Shown: positions 1 through 8,117 of the stretch, piece after piece | Layout: each line of letters opens with the position of its first letter | How positions within the stretch are numbered: position 1 is the stretch's first letter | Source: Syntrophotaleaceae bacterium | GTDB lineage: Bacteria > Desulfobacterota > Desulfuromonadia > Desulfuromonadales > Syntrophotaleaceae | Assembly (NCBI GenBank): GCA_041390365.1 | Contig: JAWKQB010000002.1 | Location: 872,001 to 936,000 of the forward strand | DNA length: 64,000 nucleotides | Direction: 5' to 3' | Notes under the pieces: model-generated | Told to the model about the DNA's origin: nothing | Database searches by the model: none | The model's input: the letters and a program-made list of their open reading frames with translations, nothing else | Position numbers and translations under genes: made by a program

Positions 1-2
1 TG

Positions 3-926
3 AACCAGTATGGATACGGCTACGACGAATTTTTCCAGATGGACATCTTCAATCTGGCCGAGGAACCGGAAGAGTCTGTGTTACGGCTGAAGAAAATACA
101 GAAATGCGGGCAGGCCAACTTTTCCCTGCTCCGCCACCGCCGCAGGGACGGATCCTGTTTCGAGGCGGAAGTTTCAGCCGCCACCTTCAAGTGGAAAAAT
201 TGCCTGCTCATGGCCTGCTTCATTCGTGACGTATCCGACCGGCAACGGCTCGAAAGACTCAAGGACGACGTTCTTTCAGCAGTCAGCCACGAAATGCGCA
301 CGCCGCTGACGGCCATTCTCGGCTATACCGAATTCATGCTCAACCATGACCTGGATCCGGGGGCGGGGCTCCAGTATCTCGACATCATCCGCCAGCAGAG
401 CGAACGGCTGCGGGAACTGATCGAAAATCATCTCAACCTGCAGCAGCTGCGGGCCGGCTTCGGCATCGGGCTGGTCCGTCCGGTGGAGGTCAAGCCCCTG
501 CTGCACAGCGTGATTGGAGGGTTCCGGAACTCTTCCGAAAAACACCGCATCCTTGTCGAGTGCGCCGCAGACCTCAGCCCGGTTCAGGCTGACGAACGGC
601 AGCTGCACCGGGCGCTGCAGAACCTTCTGTCCAATGCCATCAAATATTCTCCTGATGGTGGAGATGTAATCCTGGGCGCCTTTCAGGATGGACGGAATGT
701 CACGCTGTACGTACGGGACGAGGGCATCGGCATCCCGCATCATGCCCAGGATAAAATTTTCGATCGCTATTTTCGGCTCTGCCCGGCGGAAGGCCCCACC
801 ATAGGTGGCACCGGCCTCGGGCTGGCCCTGGTCAAGGAGATTGTCAAGGCCTGCAGCGGGCATTTGCGGGTTGAAAGCAGTCCGGGGCAGGGCAGCACCT
901 TCTACATCAGCCTGCCGACGGAGTAG
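3..926 (+). CDS. Sensor histidine kinase, N-terminus cut by window edge
   Basis: The reading frame is open from the window edge, so the gene begins upstream; an internal ATG at 39 is not taken as the start. The first ~75 residues look like the end of a PAS domain. A HisKA dimerisation box follows, with the phospho-accepting His in SAVSHEMRTPLTAI (about residue 96 of the visible part). A HATPase domain follows, with N-box NLLSNAIKYSPDGG, G1 box DEGIGIP and G2 box GGTGLGLALV. It would autophosphorylate in response to an unknown signal and pass phosphate to a response regulator that is not visible here. No transmembrane segment is seen in this part. Family assignment is firm; signal and partner are unknown. 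Confidence 0.9.
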   Translation, partial: NQYGYGYDEFFQMDIFNLAEEPEESVLRLKKIQKCGQANFSLLRHRRRDGSCFEAEVSAATFKWKNCLLMACFIRDVSDRQRLERLKDDVLSAVSHEMRTPLTAILGYTEFMLNHDLDPGAGLQYLDIIRQQSERLRELIENHLNLQQLRAGFGIGLVRPVEVKPLLHSVIGGFRNSSEKHRILVECAADLSPVQADERQLHRALQNLLSNAIKYSPDGGDVILGAFQDGRNVTLYVRDEGIGIPHHAQDKIFDRYFRLCPAEGPTIGGTGLGLALVKEIVKACSGHLRVESSPGQGSTFYISLPTE

Positions 927-946
927 CTGGCCGTGGCCGGAAATGA

Positions 947-976
947 TTGACACTTCCCCTGTCCCCGTTGTATTAA
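947..976 (+). promoter_or_regulatory. Candidate sigma-70 promoter ahead of hisI
   Basis: TTGACA (947-952) and TATTAA (971-976) are separated by 18 bases. Transcription would begin near 983, just ahead of the hairpin at 992-1017, so the terminator would lie at the very start of this transcript. This is inferred from sequence match only. Confidence 0.4.
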
Positions 977-991
977 ACCGAGGTCGACCGT

Positions 992-1025
992 CCCGGCAGC
1001 TTTCAAGAGAGACCGGGTTTTTTTT
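992..1025 (+). terminator. Hairpin with T-run between the kinase gene and hisI
   Basis: CCCGG (992-996) pairs with CCGGG (1013-1017) across a 16-base loop, followed by eight T. The stem is short, so efficiency is uncertain. It may end the kinase transcript. Because a promoter match lies just upstream, it could also attenuate hisI. Confidence 0.5.
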
Positions 1026-1067
1026 GTCAATCTGCAACGGGTAATCCTGAAGAGGAGGCACAAGGGC

Positions 1068-1451
1068 GTGGCTGAAATCAAGATCGATTACGAAAAAATG
1101 GGCGGGTTGATCCCTGCCGTTATTCAGGATCACGAGACCGGTGAAGTGCTGATGGTGGCCTTTCTGGATGAAAAGGCGCTGAAATTGACCCTGGAAACCG
1201 GAAAAACCTGGTTTTTCAGCCGCAGCCGCAACAAGTACTGGATGAAAGGCGAGCAGTCCGGCAATACTCAGGAGGTCAAAGAGGTGCTGACCGATTGCGA
1301 TGCCGATACCGTCGTCATCAAGGTCAAGCAGAACGGCGGCGCAGCCTGTCATACAGGAAACCGCACCTGCTTCTATGTTAAATGGGAGGATGGTCGTTGG
1401 GTCGAGCATTCGGAACCCCTTTTCAATCCGGATGAGGTGTACAAAAAATGA
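1068..1451 (+). CDS. hisI: Phosphoribosyl-AMP cyclohydrolase
   Basis: Opens the ring of phosphoribosyl-AMP in the third step of histidine synthesis; a soluble zinc enzyme. The 127-residue protein has the family's metal and active-site signatures: WFFSRSRNKYWMKGEQSGN near residue 45, DCDADTVV near 81, and a Cys-bearing stretch GGAACHTGNRTCFY near 94. There is no fused HisE (pyrophosphohydrolase) domain, so that step must be encoded elsewhere. The start is GTG, preceded by a strong AGGAGG. The stop overlaps the hisG start by four bases (ATGA), so the two are translationally coupled. Confidence 0.95.
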   Translation: MAEIKIDYEKMGGLIPAVIQDHETGEVLMVAFLDEKALKLTLETGKTWFFSRSRNKYWMKGEQSGNTQEVKEVLTDCDADTVVIKVKQNGGAACHTGNRTCFYVKWEDGRWVEHSEPLFNPDEVYKK

Positions 1452-2323
1452 ACCCGCTGATCAAACTCGGGATTCCCAAGGGGAGCCTGGAAAACGCGAC
1501 CGTGGAGCTGTTCGAGAAGGCCGGCTGGACCATCCGGCTTTCCTCCCGCAACTACTTTCCCTCCATTGACGACGAGGAGATCGGCTGCAGCCTGATCCGG
1601 AGCCAGGAGATGGGAAAATACGTCGAGCGAGGGACCATCGACGTCGGCATCGCCGGGCGGGACTGGGTGATGGAGAACAATTCCGACGTTGAAGTGGTGA
1701 GTGAACTGGTCTATTCCAAAGTGTCCCGGCGGCCGGCACGCTGGGTACTGGTGGTGACCCAGGATTCGCCTGTCCGGAGGCCGGAGGATCTGGCCGGCAA
1801 AACCATTTCCACCGAACTGGTCGGATTCACCCAACGTTTTTTTGCCGAGCGCAATATTCCCGTCACCGTCGAGTTTTCCTGGGGCGCTACGGAGGCCAAA
1901 GTCGTCGAGGGCCTATGTGACGCGATAGTGGAAGTGACCGAAACCGGCTCCACCATCCGCGCCAACAACCTGCGGATCGTCGAGACGCTGATGGAGTCGA
2001 CCCCGGTGATCATCGCCAACCGCGCCGCCTGGGCAGACCCCGCCAAGCGGCAGAAGATCGAGCAGTTGAACACCCTGCTGCAGGCGGCTCTGGCGGCGGA
2101 AAAAATGGTCGGCTTGAAAATGAATGTGCCGAACGAAAAACTTGCGGCCGTCATCGAGTTGCTGCCCAGCCTCAACCAGCCCACGGTGGCCCATCTCTAC
2201 AAATCGGAGTGGGTTTCCGTCGAGACGGTGCTCCATGAAAAAGAGGTGCGCCGCATCATCCCCGGATTGATGACTGCAGGGGCGCAGGGGATCATCGAAT
2301 ATCCCCTGACCAAAATCATCTGA
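1448..2323 (+). CDS. hisG: ATP phosphoribosyltransferase, long form
   Basis: Catalyses the first, committed step of histidine synthesis, joining ATP and PRPP. At 291 residues it is the long form with a C-terminal regulatory domain (about residues 210-290), so it should be histidine-inhibited and independent of HisZ. Visible hallmarks are the N-terminal LGIPKGSL, DVGIAGRDWV near residue 75, and the PRPP-binding loop EVTETGSTIRANNL near residue 161. It overlaps hisI by four bases. The remaining his genes are not in this window, so this is a two-gene his fragment followed by ndk. Confidence 0.95.
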   Translation: MNPLIKLGIPKGSLENATVELFEKAGWTIRLSSRNYFPSIDDEEIGCSLIRSQEMGKYVERGTIDVGIAGRDWVMENNSDVEVVSELVYSKVSRRPARWVLVVTQDSPVRRPEDLAGKTISTELVGFTQRFFAERNIPVTVEFSWGATEAKVVEGLCDAIVEVTETGSTIRANNLRIVETLMESTPVIIANRAAWADPAKRQKIEQLNTLLQAALAAEKMVGLKMNVPNEKLAAVIELLPSLNQPTVAHLYKSEWVSVETVLHEKEVRRIIPGLMTAGAQGIIEYPLTKII

Positions 2324-2346
2324 TGCCCGAAACCAGGAGAAAAGAG

Positions 2347-2760
2347 ATGGAACGCACCTTTGCCGTCATCAAGCCCGACGCCTTCGAGGCCGGAAAGGCC
2401 GGGGACATCCTCGCCCGCATCTATCGGGAAGGTTTTCAGGTGGTCGGGCTGAAAAAACTGTGTCTCAGCCGGAAGCAGGCGGCCGGTTTCTACCATGTCC
2501 ATCAGGACAAGCCTTTTTTCGAGGATCTGGTGGGTTTCATGAGCAGCGGCCCCTGCCTGGTCATGGTGCTCGAGGCGCCGGAGGCTATTCGCCGTTGGCG
2601 GGATCTTATGGGAGCGACCAACCCTGACGATGCCGCGCCTGCAACCCTGCGAAAGGAATTCGGCGCCTCCATCGGCCGCAATGCAGTGCACGGCTCCGAT
2701 GCGCCGGAGACGGCGGCCTTTGAGATCGGGTATTTTTTCGCCGGACTGGAATTGATCTGA
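2347..2760 (+). CDS. ndk: Nucleoside diphosphate kinase
   Basis: Balances nucleoside triphosphate pools by moving phosphate from ATP to NDPs through a phospho-histidine. The protein is 137 residues, a normal length. It begins MERTFAVIKPDAFEAG and carries the active-site His in GRNAVHGSD near the C-terminus. I chose ATG 2347 over the in-frame ATG at 2323 because AGGAG lies 6-7 bases upstream and family members start with this MERTF-type motif. The gene starts just after hisG and is probably co-transcribed with it. A hairpin with a T-run follows. Confidence 0.95.
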   Translation: MERTFAVIKPDAFEAGKAGDILARIYREGFQVVGLKKLCLSRKQAAGFYHVHQDKPFFEDLVGFMSSGPCLVMVLEAPEAIRRWRDLMGATNPDDAAPATLRKEFGASIGRNAVHGSDAPETAAFEIGYFFAGLELI

Positions 2761-2793
2761 CCGGCCCTTCATTTTCATCTTGTGCCGCCACAG

Positions 2794-2822
2794 CCCTTTG
2801 GATACAATCTGAAGGGTTTTTT
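2794..2822 (+). terminator. Weak intrinsic terminator after ndk
   Basis: CCCTTT (2794-2799) pairs with GAAGGG (2811-2816), followed by six T. The stem is only 6 bp, so strength is doubtful. Confidence 0.5.
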
Positions 2823-2848
2823 CTTTAAAATCAGCAGGATCGATAATT

Positions 2849-3907
2849 TTGAACAACCTGAAAATAGGTGCCGGGTCCCCCCCGGTCGATATAAAAAATC
2901 TGACCCTGGAGGAGCTGACGGACTTCCTCTCCGGCCTGGGCAAGGAGCGTTTTCGGGCCGGGCAGATCATGCGTTGGGTCTACAGCCGCGGGGTGCGGTC
3001 CTTCGCGGAGATGACCGATTTGGCCAAAGGTCTGAGGGCCGAGCTCGAGGAGCAGGCGGTCATTTCGCAGCTGCTCCCTGAGGCGGTGGAGGAAAGCCGG
3101 GATGGAACGCGCAAATACCTGTTTCGCCTTTGGGATGGGGAAACGGTCGAGGCTGTCAGGATCCCCATGGAAGGGGACAGGGCGACGCTTTGCATCTCCA
3201 CCCAGGTCGGCTGCGCCATGGGCTGCTCGTTTTGCCTGACCGGGACGTTCGGTCTGGTTCGCAACCTGACTCCGGCCGAAATTGTCAATCAGGTCTGCGC
3301 CGCGATGGCCGAAGCGCCGGTCAATAATGTCGTGCTGATGGGCATGGGGGAGCCGCTGCACAACCTGGACAATGTGGTCAAGGCGCTGAAGATTCTGTAC
3401 ATGCCGGAAGGGTTCAATTTCAGCCCCCGTAAGATTACCCTCTCCACTGCCGGCCTGGTTCCGGAAATGCTTGAGCTCGGCCGGCGGATCCGCGTGAATC
3501 TCGCCGTTTCCCTCAATGCCACTACCGACGAGATCCGGGACCGGCTGATGCCGATCAACCGCCGCTATCCGCTGAAAGTGCTGATGTCCGCCTGCCGCTC
3601 CTTCCCCCTGCAGCCCCGTCAGCGGATCACTTTCGAGTACATCCTGATTCGGGATGTCAACGACAGCGACCAGGATGCCCGGCGGCTGGTCAAGCTGCTG
3701 CACGGGATCCCGGCCAAGGTCAATATCATCCCGTACAACGAGCATCCCGGCAGCGATTTCCGGGCCCCTTCCGAGGAGCGACTGGAGGCTTTTCAGACTC
3801 ACCTGCTCGATCGAGGCGTGGTGGCCATCCGCCGGGCAAGCAAAGGACAGGATATCTCCGCCGCCTGCGGCCAGCTGAAGGGGAAATTGGAGGGCCGGCA
3901 GGGGTGA
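2849..3907 (+). CDS. rlmN: 23S rRNA/tRNA adenosine-C2 methyltransferase
   Basis: Radical SAM enzyme that methylates C2 of A2503 in 23S rRNA and A37 in some tRNAs. The 352-residue protein has the cluster motif CAMGCSFC (CX3CX2C) near residue 115, the GMGEPLHN SAM motif near 170, and the C-terminal catalytic Cys in SAACGQL near residue 342. The start is TTG, with AGGAT about 10 bases upstream; no better in-frame start precedes the conserved LTLEEL region. It stands alone between the ndk terminator and an intergenic palindromic repeat. Confidence 0.95.
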   Translation: MNNLKIGAGSPPVDIKNLTLEELTDFLSGLGKERFRAGQIMRWVYSRGVRSFAEMTDLAKGLRAELEEQAVISQLLPEAVEESRDGTRKYLFRLWDGETVEAVRIPMEGDRATLCISTQVGCAMGCSFCLTGTFGLVRNLTPAEIVNQVCAAMAEAPVNNVVLMGMGEPLHNLDNVVKALKILYMPEGFNFSPRKITLSTAGLVPEMLELGRRIRVNLAVSLNATTDEIRDRLMPINRRYPLKVLMSACRSFPLQPRQRITFEYILIRDVNDSDQDARRLVKLLHGIPAKVNIIPYNEHPGSDFRAPSEERLEAFQTHLLDRGVVAIRRASKGQDISAACGQLKGKLEGRQG

Positions 3908-4020
3908 ATCGTTGTCGTTGTCGTAAGTGTTGTCGTAATCGGCCCTGAAAGGCATCTTCTATCACGATTACGATTACGACAACGACAACCGTTCCGCAAG
4001 CGCTTCACTGACAACGAAGA
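3908..4020 (+). repeat. Palindromic hexamer-array repeat, copy R1
   Basis: The left arm (3909-3942) is made of TCGTTG/TCGTAA-type units. The right arm (3965-3989) is its reverse complement, and a tail follows containing CGTTCCGCAAGCGCTTCACT. The tail sequence recurs at 29167-29190 (same orientation) and, inverted, at 24931-24960. It lies between rlmN and mtnP and encodes nothing convincing. Confidence 0.85.
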
Positions 4021-4061
4021 GAACTCTTCAATCCAATTTTATAAAAGGAAGGGAGCACGAC

Positions 4062-4925
4062 ATGGAACAGCCCGCAATCGGCGTGATTGGCGGCAGCGGT
4101 CTTTATGAAATCGAGGAACTGACGGACATTCGGGAAGAAAAAATCGAGACCCCTTTCGGCATGCCCTCGGATGTCTTCGTCACCGGCGTTCTGGAAGGGG
4201 TGAAAATGGTTTTCCTGCCCCGCCATGGCCGGGGACACCGGCTGCTGCCCAGCGAAGTGCCCTACAGAGCCAATATCTACGGTATGAAGATGCTTGGGGT
4301 CGAGCGGATTATTTCGGTCTCTGCTGTAGGCAGCATGCGGGAGGAGATCGTTCCGGGACACATCGTGATCCCCGACCAGTTTTTTGATCGAACCCAGGGG
4401 CGGCGGGCCTCCACCTTTTTCGGTAAAGGGCTGGTCGGACACGTCCAGTTCGCCGATCCGGTCTGCAGCGACCTGTCCGAGGCGCTGCTGCAGGCGGCTG
4501 TGCAGGAAGGCGCCATGGTTCACCGGGGTGGAACCTACCTCTGTATCGAGGGACCGAACTTTTCCACCCGCGCGGAATCCAATATCTATCGTCAGTGGGG
4601 CGTGGATGTCATCGGGATGACCAACCTTCCCGAAGCCCGGCTGGCGAGAGAGGCCGAAATCTGCTACGCTACCCTGGCCTTGGCCACCGATTACGACTGC
4701 TGGCATCAGGGCCACGATGATGTGTCTGTGGAGGCCGTGGTGGCGATCATCCGTCAGAATGTAGCCATGGCCCGCAACATCATCCGGGCGGCCGCGGCGC
4801 GGGCGGCGGCCGATCGGGTCTGCTGCTGCGGGGAGTCCCTGCGTCATGCACTCATGACGGACCCTGCCCTGATCCCCATCTCCACTCGCAAAAAACTTGA
4901 TCTGCTGGTGAAAAAATATCTTTAA
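4062..4925 (+). CDS. mtnP: S-methyl-5'-thioadenosine phosphorylase (PNP family)
   Basis: Phosphorolyses methylthioadenosine to adenine and methylthioribose-1-phosphate in methionine salvage. The 287-residue protein has the N-terminal GVIGGSGLYE phosphate loop, FLPRHGRGHRLLPSEVPYR near residue 48, SVSAVGSMRE near 86 and CIEGPNFSTRAES near 162. The segment GMTNLPEARLAREAEICYA, followed by DYDCWH, is typical of MTA rather than inosine phosphorylases. A good Shine-Dalgarno (GGAAGGGAG) precedes ATG 4062. A second phosphorylase of the same fold lies at 6679. Inosine or guanosine preference cannot be ruled out from sequence alone. Confidence 0.9.
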   Translation: MEQPAIGVIGGSGLYEIEELTDIREEKIETPFGMPSDVFVTGVLEGVKMVFLPRHGRGHRLLPSEVPYRANIYGMKMLGVERIISVSAVGSMREEIVPGHIVIPDQFFDRTQGRRASTFFGKGLVGHVQFADPVCSDLSEALLQAAVQEGAMVHRGGTYLCIEGPNFSTRAESNIYRQWGVDVIGMTNLPEARLAREAEICYATLALATDYDCWHQGHDDVSVEAVVAIIRQNVAMARNIIRAAAARAAADRVCCCGESLRHALMTDPALIPISTRKKLDLLVKKYL

Positions 4926-4928
4926 AAA

Positions 4929-5010
4929 ACATGACCACAAAGGGTACGAAGGATAAGAAGGGAAACAATAGAAAATATTTCATAACATCAATTTTTTTCT
5001 TGGTGGTCAA
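4929..5010. repeat. Imperfect inverted repeat between mtnP and the TPR gene
   Basis: TGACCACAAAG at 4931-4941 is nearly the reverse complement of CTTGGTGGTCA near 4999-5009. The interior contains short near-repeats of AAGGRTAMGAAGG type. An ATG at 4931 opens a 71-codon frame made of this repeat, which I do not accept as a gene. Confidence 0.5.
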
Positions 5011-5054
5011 TGGATTAATCGTATTTTCGCTTCAACCGCTTTACGGAGGTAATC

Positions 5055-5804
5055 ATGCACCGAAAGCTTTTTCCCGTTATACTTGTGGTCATCTGTTCTC
5101 TGCTGACGGCCTGCGCCCCTGTGGAGAAGAAAAAACCCGGTCCTGACGTCCATTACATTCTCGGCGTCTCCTATCTGAGGGAAGGGAACTCAACCAAGGC
5201 ATTGCAGGAGTTTCAGAAGGCTCTCGAGAAGGAACCCCGCAACCCCGACGTTCATGTCGGGCTTGGCAAAACCTATCATCTCAAGGGGGCTTTCGACGAG
5301 GCCGAGAAGCATTACCGCCAGGCCCTGCAGCTGCGTCCGGACGACTCCCTAACCGATAACAACCTCGGGGCGCTCTATCTGGATATGAAGAAGTTCGATG
5401 AGGCGATCCACTATTTCAGCAAGGCGGCCAACAACCTGACTTTCACTCATGCCGAGGTTGCCTTCGCCGGCCTGGGATACGCCCACTACCTGAAAGGCGA
5501 GTATCTGGAGGCGATCTCCGCCTACGAGAAGGCTTTGGCTCAGAACGGCAACTACGCCCAGGCTCATCTGCGCCTGGGGGAGGTCTACTATAAGCTTGAC
5601 AGAACCAACCGGGCCATTGGCGAGTATCGCCAGGCTTTGAAGATCGACGGAAATTTCGTGCCTGCCCATTTCCAGATCGGCCTGGCCTACATGAAACTTG
5701 GCGAACGGGAAAAGGCAGAGCAGTCCTTTCAGAACGTTCTGCGACTGGCTCCCGGCTCCGAACTTGCCGAGCAGTCGGAAAGCTATCTGGAGGTTCTTAA
5801 GTGA
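5055..5804 (+). CDS. TPR-repeat lipoprotein (PilF/PilW-like)
   Basis: The 249-residue protein starts with a lipoprotein signal peptide; the lipobox is LLTAC, with the modified Cys near residue 20. About five tetratricopeptide repeats follow (residues ~32-245), rich in the A..YEKAL and P.....LG patterns. It is probably anchored in the outer or inner membrane and acts as a protein-protein scaffold. The closest functional family is PilF/PilW (type IV pilus secretin assembly), but TPR proteins are hard to assign and no pilus gene is nearby. It overlaps the next gene by four bases, suggesting co-expression with the HTH membrane protein. Confidence 0.75.
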   Translation: MHRKLFPVILVVICSLLTACAPVEKKKPGPDVHYILGVSYLREGNSTKALQEFQKALEKEPRNPDVHVGLGKTYHLKGAFDEAEKHYRQALQLRPDDSLTDNNLGALYLDMKKFDEAIHYFSKAANNLTFTHAEVAFAGLGYAHYLKGEYLEAISAYEKALAQNGNYAQAHLRLGEVYYKLDRTNRAIGEYRQALKIDGNFVPAHFQIGLAYMKLGEREKAEQSFQNVLRLAPGSELAEQSESYLEVLK

Positions 5805-6682
5805 ACAAGGCAGACGGGGTTCCTTCATCTGCAGTTGAAGACAGGGAACCTTTCGGCAGTTTTCTAAGGGAGCGCCGGGAAGCGCGTGGGTTGTCGCTGG
5901 ATGACGCGGTGGTCCAGACCCGGATACGGAGAAGCTTTCTCGGGGCTCTCGAGGAGGACCTTTTCGACCAGATACCCGGCGAAACCTACGTTTACGGATT
6001 TCTGCGGACCTATGCCGTCTTTCTTGGTTTCGACCCCGACGCCGTTGTTAAGGCTTACAACCAGAGGTTTCACGGCCGGCCACCGACATCGGCGCCGGCC
6101 AGACCCGAGAAGGGCGGGAAGGAGGGTTTGCAGCGCTGGTGGATCTGGGGGACGATGCTGGTCGCGCTGGGGCTGATCGTGGCCGTGGTGTTCGTGATGT
6201 GTTCCCGCAAGGATGCTGCACCCCCCTCTGCTGACGCCGTCAAGCCCGCTGTTACCGAGCCGGAAAAGTTGGGCGAGGAACCTGTTTTCACCGAAGGGGT
6301 GGCAGTGAAAGATGGTTCCGGGAATCATGGGCCGCCGGAAATTGATCCGGTTCCTGAGCTGAGCGGCCCGGAGCCTTTGGTGGAAAACCCAAGGCCGGGC
6401 GAGCCGGTGACCGCACCGGTGCTGTACGTTCCTTCCGGCGGCGCCCTGCTCCAGGCGGAAGGCCGGGATACGGGATGGCTGGATATCGCCGTCGATGAGC
6501 GGGCTGTGCAGCGCTATCGGATCGAACCGAGGGTGGTACTGAAATGGCAGATCGGGCAGAGCTTCCTTCTGGAGACGGAACGCCCGGGCCTGTTGACCCT
6601 CTGGTTTGATGGCAGAGAGGTGGAGCTTGGCGAGAGCACCTCACTGCTCGTTGGACCGGGGTCCGATCCCGGACATCCGTGA
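5801..6682 (+). CDS. RodZ-like HTH membrane protein with DUF4115 C-terminus
   Basis: The 293-residue protein has an N-terminal Xre-type helix-turn-helix (HTH_25; about residues 18-85, with GSFLRERREARGLSLDD). A single transmembrane helix follows near residues 113-133, then a Pro/Glu-rich periplasmic linker and a C-terminal beta domain (about 205-290) of the DUF4115 type. This is the RodZ layout; RodZ links MreB to the elongasome, but the Desulfuromonadales carry several such proteins and no mre gene is adjacent. The GTG start overlaps the TPR lipoprotein stop, and the next gene overlaps its own stop, so this is a tight three-gene operon. Confidence 0.8.
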   Translation: MNKADGVPSSAVEDREPFGSFLRERREARGLSLDDAVVQTRIRRSFLGALEEDLFDQIPGETYVYGFLRTYAVFLGFDPDAVVKAYNQRFHGRPPTSAPARPEKGGKEGLQRWWIWGTMLVALGLIVAVVFVMCSRKDAAPPSADAVKPAVTEPEKLGEEPVFTEGVAVKDGSGNHGPPEIDPVPELSGPEPLVENPRPGEPVTAPVLYVPSGGALLQAEGRDTGWLDIAVDERAVQRYRIEPRVVLKWQIGQSFLLETERPGLLTLWFDGREVELGESTSLLVGPGSDPGHP

Positions 6683-7494
6683 AAAAGATGGATGAGGGAC
6701 TGCGGGAATCGTGCCGGGTGATTGCCGGGCAATGCGGCGAAGACCCCTTCGATCTGGCGGTGGTGTTGGGATCGGGATTGGGCAAGGCCATCCAGGGGAT
6801 CGAGGATCCGGTCGTCGTTCCCTATACAGAGCTGGACTGCCTGCCCCGGCAACTTGTGGCCGGACATGCCGGGCAACTGGTGACCGGCCATCTTCATGGC
6901 CGCCGCCTGCTCTGCTTTCTGGGACGTTTTCACTGCTATCAGGGCTGCAGCGCCCGCCAAGCTTCCATTCAGATACGGCTGGCCCACGCTCTCGGTTGCC
7001 CCCGTGTTCTGTTGACCAATGCAGCGGGGGGCATCGATCCAGGTCTTGCTCCCGGCGACTTTCTCTTCGTGACCGATCATATCAATCTTCTCGGCGACAA
7101 TCCTCTCAGGGGTGAGACTGTCGATCCCTTTATCGATCTGACCGGCCTTTATCCCCAACATTATTTCGAACGTCTGAAAATCTATGCCACAGAACGAGGC
7201 ATTGGACTGCGCCAGGGAGTTCTTGCCGCCGTTGCCGGTCCTTCCTATGAAACCCCGGCCGAGGTCCGGGCTTTGGCTCTGCTGGGAGCGGCCGCCGTTT
7301 CCATGTCCACGATTCCCGAAGCGATCATGGCCGGGTATCTGGGAATAGAGCCGGTTGCCCTGTCTTTTATCGCCAATCGCGCTGCCGGACTCGGGGGCCG
7401 GAAACTGACTCACCAGGACGTGCTGCAGGCCGGGGAAAAGGGGGCCAGGGATCTCGCCCTGCTGTTTGAGGAAATGGTTCGTCTCTGGCTTTGA
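6679..7494 (+). CDS. punA: Purine nucleoside phosphorylase (PunA type)
   Basis: Phosphorolyses inosine and guanosine in purine salvage. The 271-residue protein shows the trimeric PNP signatures LAVVLGSGLG near residue 26, GRFHCYQG near 79, LTNAAGGIDPGLAPGDF near 112, and GPSYETPAEVRAL near 190. The GTG start at 6679 overlaps the previous stop (GTGA); ATG 6688 is an alternative. Its coupling to a TPR lipoprotein and a RodZ-like protein looks positional rather than functional. Confidence 0.9.
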   Translation: MKKMDEGLRESCRVIAGQCGEDPFDLAVVLGSGLGKAIQGIEDPVVVPYTELDCLPRQLVAGHAGQLVTGHLHGRRLLCFLGRFHCYQGCSARQASIQIRLAHALGCPRVLLTNAAGGIDPGLAPGDFLFVTDHINLLGDNPLRGETVDPFIDLTGLYPQHYFERLKIYATERGIGLRQGVLAAVAGPSYETPAEVRALALLGAAAVSMSTIPEAIMAGYLGIEPVALSFIANRAAGLGGRKLTHQDVLQAGEKGARDLALLFEEMVRLWL

Positions 7495-7610
7495 CTGGCA
7501 GAAACTCATCCTTGAGAGGGGATTCAAAGCTTTGACTTGACAGTTTTATCATGAAAGTAAATTATTTACTGATAACAAACAATTGGGTGGATAACTGTTT
7601 TCCTTCCGTC

Positions 7611-7638
7611 TTGACAGAGCATGGCCCGATGGTAGAAT
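7611..7638 (+). promoter_or_regulatory. Sigma-70-type promoter for the response regulator gene
   Basis: TTGACA (7611-7616) and TAGAAT (7633-7638) are separated by 16 bases, a near-consensus pair. Expected transcription start is near 7645, giving a ~23-base leader with a GGGGAGG ribosome site before ATG 7668. Confidence 0.65.
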
Positions 7639-7667
7639 TTTGAAAACGAGGGGAGGAGTGAGTCCAG

Positions 7668-8057
7668 ATGCAAAAAGTGGGCAGAGTTCTGGTGGTCGAC
7701 GATGAGGAGAATACCCGCATCGGACTGAGCAAGATTCTGGAGCAGGACGGGTATGAAGTCGACAGCGTCGCCAATGGACTCGAAGCCCTGGAATTTCTTC
7801 AGCATGAGAAGGTCCAGGTCATAATCAGTGATTTAAGGATGCCGGAAATGGGCGGCTTGACTTTTCTGCGGGAACTCAATCGCCACTACCCAACCACGCA
7901 GGTTATCATGATTACCGCCCACGGCGGGGTCGAATCCTATCTTGAAGCCATTCATCTCGGGGCCTATGAATATATCCATAAACCGGTCAAGCTCGAAGAA
8001 CTACGGATGGTCATGAAGAAGATGCTGACGGGGATTGATCCGGTGCGGGCCAATTAG
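7668..8057 (+). CDS. Single-domain response regulator (receiver only)
   Basis: The 129 residues are one CheY-like receiver domain. Visible features are the acidic pair in VVDDEEN near residue 10, the phospho-accepting Asp55 in IISDLRMPEMGG, the Thr in MITAHGG near 85, and the Lys in IHKPVKLEEL near 107. There is no output domain, so it acts by protein contact or phosphorelay. It has its own near-consensus promoter and precedes a universal stress protein gene. The cognate kinase is not evident; the hybrid kinase at 8860 is a nearby candidate only by position. Confidence 0.9.
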   Translation: MQKVGRVLVVDDEENTRIGLSKILEQDGYEVDSVANGLEALEFLQHEKVQVIISDLRMPEMGGLTFLRELNRHYPTTQVIMITAHGGVESYLEAIHLGAYEYIHKPVKLEELRMVMKKMLTGIDPVRAN

Positions 8058-8117
8058 ACCCGTCGGCGGAAACTTGTCTTGCCTATGGTATTCAATCCTG
8101 TTTGGGAGGAGGTCGCG

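Noticed and set aside
2831..3955. 374-codon open frame opposite rlmN
   Set aside because: Antisense shadow of a well-supported gene; no recognisable features.
4931..5146. 71-codon protein beginning MTTKGTKDKKGN
   Set aside because: The start lies in an inverted repeat, no ribosome site is present, and it overlaps the TPR lipoprotein gene in another frame.
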